Shown one piece after another: positions 61,384 through 64,000 of a stretch of DNA of 64,000 nucleotides. Origin of the DNA: Paraburkholderia sp. SOS3 (GTDB lineage: Bacteria; Pseudomonadota; Gammaproteobacteria; Burkholderiales; Burkholderiaceae); assembly GCF_001922345.1 (NCBI RefSeq), contig NZ_CP018812.1, positions 248,001-312,000 of the forward strand, read 5' to 3'. Positions within the stretch are counted from its first letter, which is position 1, and every line of letters begins with the position of its first letter. The notes below the pieces were generated by a model, which was not told the DNA's origin, made no database searches, and worked only from the letters and a program-made list of their open reading frames with translations. Made by a program: the position numbers and the translations under genes.

Positions 61384-61939
61384 TTACGTATCGAGTTTCG
61401 GCGCGGCAGGAAAATCGACCGGCACGCGCGTCGTGCCGTGCAGATAGTTCGTCACGGTTTTGTCACCGATCACGACGATCGCGTCGACGATATTGCCTTT
61501 CGTCCAGCCGGCCGCGAAGAACGCGTCGACCAGCGACTGATCCGCGTGCCCGCGGTTCACAGCGATATTGCGCGTCAGGCGGGCGAGCGCGTCGAGCTTC
61601 GCGTCGAAGCTGGCCTTGCCGCTGCGGATCTCGAGAATCTGCTCGTCGGTAAAACCGGCCGATCGCGCGATCACGGTATGAGCGGCGAGGCAGTACTCGC
61701 AGCTATTCACTTCGCTGACCACCAGGTTCAAGACTTCGCGCGCCTTGCCGCTAAGGCTGCTCTTTGCGTTCTGAAACGCCAGGTAGTTGCCGAGCGCGTG
61801 CTCCGAATGAGCGAGCGTCGCGTAGAGGTTCGCCGTCCGCGTCGTTCACCGCCTGAGCGGCGTCGAGCGTGGCCGGAATCTCATGCTTGAGCAGCGCGAT
61901 CAGCTTTGCGCTTTCGGCGGGGGTGGGCAGTATCTGGAC
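61384..61939 (-). pseudogene. Frameshifted carboxymuconolactone decarboxylase/AhpD-like gene
   Basis: The C-terminal part is intact from about 61838 down to 61384: LYATLAHSEHALGNYLAFQN, then the redox motif EVNSCEYCLAAHTVIARSAG (C-x2-C-x3-H of AhpD-like peroxidases) and a normal family end. The N-terminal part (VQILPTPAESAKLIALLKHE...) is in another frame, and the frames switch near 61830-61840 next to a TGA. No ATG starts the N-terminal part; only a TTG at 61731 would start a truncated, 115-residue product. The gene is either inactivated or carries a sequencing error. The 190 bp upstream of it were not assignable. Confidence 0.7.
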
Positions 61940-62129
61940 GCGCGCGCGGTAGCTGCACGTTCCCCCTTCCCTGGCATCGATGGCAAGCTTACCAAACGTC
62001 GCTTCCGCAAACAGCAGGTCATCGCGCGTCTTGACGCCCGTGTGAAGGTGCAGGCTTAGGGTAACAGGACCGCGTTACGGGAGATCGGCAAGCGTTCCGC
62101 GCACCGCCAAGGCAGTGCGCGGAACCCTG

Positions 62130-62708
62130 CTAATTGTCGCTGTACAGCCCCCTATAGGAAACCTGACCAAGCAGGAAACCGAAGCCCGCGATGTCCTGCA
62201 AGCCCTCATTGACGCCTGATATTGTTAGCACCGCAGGCGCGCTTGCGATAGCAGCACGCATCATGACAGGGCTCACCATAGCCATCAGAAGTAGTTGCCG
62301 ATTGATGCCTAGAAGCATCAGCGAGCCGGTGCCCCCAAACAGGTATCCGACTGCGCCTTCCAGATAAACCGTCGCACCTTCAAGGCTTTTCGGGTTATTC
62401 AGGTCGACGCCCTTGAACGACTCTGTTAGAAACAGCGTGCCCGCGCTAGTGAAATCCGCGGTCGATCCCGATCCACTAAGCTCGTCTTTCTTGAAGATGA
62501 ATTTCGGCAATGACGCCCTTGGAACATGAAGTCGCTCGGCCAGCGAACTCGACATACTAGGGCCAAAGCCGCTGTACACGTACTGATGTGCGCTTTGTGA
62601 GGGGTCGTCCAGCACGAACATGCCCCCCTCCGCTCCAAATGAGCCAACTCCTAAGGTGACACCGGCGCTGGTATGAAAGCGCCATCCGCTTTTCCTGAGA
62701 ATCTTCAC
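62130..62708 (-). CDS. Uncharacterised protein of the hcp operon (possible T6SS cargo)
   Basis: A 192-residue protein with no known domain to me. The N-terminal half is Gly/Ser-rich and beta-like (GVTLGVGSFGAEGGMFVLDD), while the C-terminal half has two hydrophobic stretches (ALLMAM-type region near residues 135-165). Its ATG overlaps the stop of the DUF3592 gene, so it is translationally coupled to the hcp operon. Similar Gly-rich proteins encoded beside hcp genes are candidate T6SS effectors or effector partners; this is inference from position. It is less GC-rich than the core genes of the window. Confidence 0.65.
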   Translation of the reverse strand: MKILRKSGWRFHTSAGVTLGVGSFGAEGGMFVLDDPSQSAHQYVYSGFGPSMSSSLAERLHVPRASLPKFIFKKDELSGSGSTADFTSAGTLFLTESFKGVDLNNPKSLEGATVYLEGAVGYLFGGTGSLMLLGINRQLLLMAMVSPVMMRAAIASAPAVLTISGVNEGLQDIAGFGFLLGQVSYRGLYSDN

Positions 62709-63094
62709 TGAGTGTCCGCCTTGCCGGTTGATTCACCCTTAAGGCCAGCGAAAATAAAGATTGCAGACAGGCTCGACAGAAGACCCGGCCACCACCAGAT
62801 CAGCATGACGTTATTGATAACCGCTGTGCCTCGCGGGTCGTCAACGTTGTATCGCACCTGCACGGTGTCGCCAACGTTGACAGACCACCAGGCACTCGCC
62901 GGCAGTTCAATGCGCTTCCGGTCCTTCGCAGTAAAGCTCACGATGGGGTGATGTCCGCTTGGACTAAGCCGAACTACCTGCCCGTCAGTTACAAGCGACG
63001 ATTCATAGAAATGGATCGCCTGGCTAATGGCAAACACCGACGCTATTGCAGATGCGATTCCGACTGCGAAAGGGACCAAGTTTGCGTGTCTCAT
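62705..63094 (-). CDS. DUF3592-like membrane protein of the hcp operon
   Basis: A 129-residue protein with an N-terminal helix (LVPFAVGIASAIASVFAISQ), a central beta domain (HHPIVSFTAKDRKRIELPAS, VNVGDTVQVRYNVDDPRG) and a C-terminal helix (VMLIWWWPGLLSSLSAIFIF). This layout and the VQVRYNVDDP motif are those of DUF3592 proteins. Placed between hcp and the 192-residue gene with overlaps on both sides, it may be an immunity protein or an anchor; neither is shown. Confidence 0.75.
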   Translation of the reverse strand: MRHANLVPFAVGIASAIASVFAISQAIHFYESSLVTDGQVVRLSPSGHHPIVSFTAKDRKRIELPASAWWSVNVGDTVQVRYNVDDPRGTAVINNVMLIWWWPGLLSSLSAIFIFAGLKGESTGKADTQ

Positions 63095-63564
63095 CGTTCG
63101 CTGTTCTCCCTGATGTCGAAGTTCGCAGTGACCGCTCCCGCATTACCCCCTCTAATGTCCTGCAGACTGTACTCCTGCTGCACGCGGGAAAAGGACAGTT
63201 TGACGTGTTCATAGTAGCCCTCACCAACCACTATCGGCTCAACGTGCGTGATTACGACATTACTCATTGTGATTATCAAAAAGTCGATGGGTATACCGCC
63301 CGCTTTTCGCATGGTCAGCACAACCTTCGGGATATGCCGTCCGGTCAGGCAGTAACGCATCAGGTTTGGGCTTGCCCGGTCAATCTGATGAACGAATTCG
63401 AGATCGTTGATGGTCGCCTTGGCAGCGCCACCACCCGCCCCTGAGAGCATCCCGGACGGCTGTGACATCTTCCATCGCCAGCTTGAAACCTCGATTTCGC
63501 CCCGGTGCGCCATGTCCCGAGATTCACCGCTGATGCCGTCAATCTTGACAAATATGTCAGACAT
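63091..63564 (-). CDS. hcp: Hcp, type VI secretion tube protein
   Basis: A 157-residue Hcp1-family protein. It starts SDIFVKIDGISGESRDMAHR and has the characteristic EIEVSSWRWKMSQPSGMLSG, INDLEFVHQIDRASPNLMRY and LTMRKAGGIPIDFLIITM. Hcp hexamers form the inner tube of the type VI secretion system and can carry effectors. The ATG at 63564 has AGAGGA 5 nt upstream. No other T6SS structural gene is in the window, so this is an orphan hcp coupled by ATGA overlaps to two accessory genes. Confidence 0.92.
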   Translation of the reverse strand: MSDIFVKIDGISGESRDMAHRGEIEVSSWRWKMSQPSGMLSGAGGGAAKATINDLEFVHQIDRASPNLMRYCLTGRHIPKVVLTMRKAGGIPIDFLIITMSNVVITHVEPIVVGEGYYEHVKLSFSRVQQEYSLQDIRGGNAGAVTANFDIRENSER

Positions 63565-63629
63565 TCGAATCCTCTCAAAAAAGATGGTGAGGCGCTTTTA
63601 TCATTGTTGCAGATCCCGTTTGTCACAAT

Positions 63630-63812
63630 TTGCAAATGTTCGATTTGGCGTGGTTTGACGCAGCGTGGCGCAGATCGTCGCGCTTCGGGTTCATGTGGAA
63701 CACAAACGCGTCAAACACCTTGTATTCGTGGGACAAAGTGCCTATGCTCGCGGCAATATTAGGCTCACTATCGGCAGAGCCAAACGGCACGCCACCGCCG
63801 CCCTGGCAGTAG
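63630..63812 (+). CDS. Small ORF of uncertain reality upstream of HNH gene
   Basis: A 60-codon ORF (FDLAWFDAAWRRSSRFGFMW ... NGTPPPPWQ) in the 312-bp gap between the divergent hcp operon and the HNH gene. It ends just before a stem-loop terminator, which would fit a real phage-type gene, but there is no clear ribosome site and no recognised family, and the opposite strand is open too. Treat it as possible only. Confidence 0.2.
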   Translation: MQMFDLAWFDAAWRRSSRFGFMWNTNASNTLYSWDKVPMLAAILGSLSAEPNGTPPPPWQ

Positions 63813-63822
63813 CAGCAGCACG

Positions 63823-63863
63823 AAGCCCGCACCGGACCCCATCCCTGTGCGGGCTTTGTGTTT
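63823..63863 (+). terminator. Stem-loop terminator before HNH gene
   Basis: AAGCCCGCAC (63823-63832) and GTGCGGGCTT (63847-63856) form a perfect 10-bp stem with a 14-nt loop, followed by TGTGTTT. It lies between the hcp region and the phage-type gene. Confidence 0.65.
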
Positions 63864-63876
63864 GGGAGTTCCGAAC

Positions 63877-64000
63877 ATGCGCGGTCAATGGTCGCACCTG
63901 TACAGCACGCCCCGATGGCGCAGGCTGCGTGCGGCGCATCTCCGGGCGCATCCGTGGTGCGTGATGTGTCTTGAGCGGGGCGAGTACACGCACGCGAGCG
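63877..64000 (+). CDS. Phage-type HNH endonuclease, N-terminal part (cut by window edge)
   Basis: The first 41 codons are open to the window end. The sequence SHLYSTPRWRRLRAAHLRAH followed by PWCVMCLERGEY is the N-terminus of phage HNH endonucleases: the YxTPRWRRLR helix and the C-x2-C zinc pair before the HNH domain. In tailed phages such genes sit just before the terminase genes and assist DNA packaging. The gene continues beyond base 64000. It suggests that a prophage or its remnant begins at the right edge. Confidence 0.75.
   Translation, partial: MRGQWSHLYSTPRWRRLRAAHLRAHPWCVMCLERGEYTHAS

Overview
The window looks like a chromosomal segment of a high-GC betaproteobacterium of the order Burkholderiales (Burkholderia, Paraburkholderia or a close relative). 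Support comes from strong GC bias in third codon positions, dense LysR, GntR, GlxA and MHS-type MFS genes, DUF4148- and DUF2242-like cell-envelope proteins, and the oxidative L-arabinose route. Genus assignment is inference. No rRNA, tRNA, IS element or CRISPR array was seen.

Layout. 0-6.5 kb: the end of an HMG-CoA lyase / CoA-transferase operon with a LysR gene and a near-ideal LysR box, a GlxA-type regulator followed by an SDR, and an acyltransferase. 6.5-15.4 kb: an L-arabinose locus. It has an AraFGH-type ABC importer, L-arabinose 1-dehydrogenase, 2-keto-3-deoxy-L-arabonate dehydratase, a divergent L-arabonate dehydratase and a FadR-type GntR regulator, with a perfect GntR operator in the divergent promoter. 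15.6-24 kb: two small secreted proteins, a signalling module (CHASE3/GAF hybrid kinase with three receiver domains, CheR, CheB, receiver-kinase) and a lipoprotein. 24-28.4 kb: LysR/aldehyde dehydrogenase and a second GlxA/SDR pair.

28.5-49.6 kb is the most interesting part, a long run of genes that suggests organosulfonate use. A split UxaA-family lyase resembling sulfolactate sulfo-lyase (SuyAB) sits with a DctA-type symporter whose substrate motif deviates, an Ldh2/ComC-type dehydrogenase and a GntR regulator. Next to it are a taurine/sulfonate-type ABC importer behind a sigma70-like promoter and a short cysteine-containing leader ORF, and a TauE/SafE exporter. Then comes a paralogous fumarate reductase/succinate dehydrogenase whose flavoprotein lacks the FAD-binding His, interleaved with a two-subunit class I fumarase/tartrate dehydratase. 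A solitary AAA ATPase follows, with an AT-rich palindromic promoter, and finally SoeABC, a cytoplasmic sulfite dehydrogenase. Desulfonation, sulfite export and sulfite oxidation would fit together; the actual substrates are unproven.

49.9-54.8 kb: an AstE/aspartoacylase-like hydrolase, a RidA-family protein and two MHS transporters, pathway unknown. 55.1-60.9 kb: a D-threonate-type acid-sugar operon (KdgT permease, DUF1537 kinase, PdxA2) with a divergent DeoR regulator and two operator copies 21 bp apart, then an MFS efflux pump with an unusual foldable leader. 61.4-64 kb: a frameshifted AhpD-like gene, an orphan type VI secretion hcp operon with two accessory genes, and the start of a phage-type HNH endonuclease, which suggests that a prophage or accessory island begins at the right edge.
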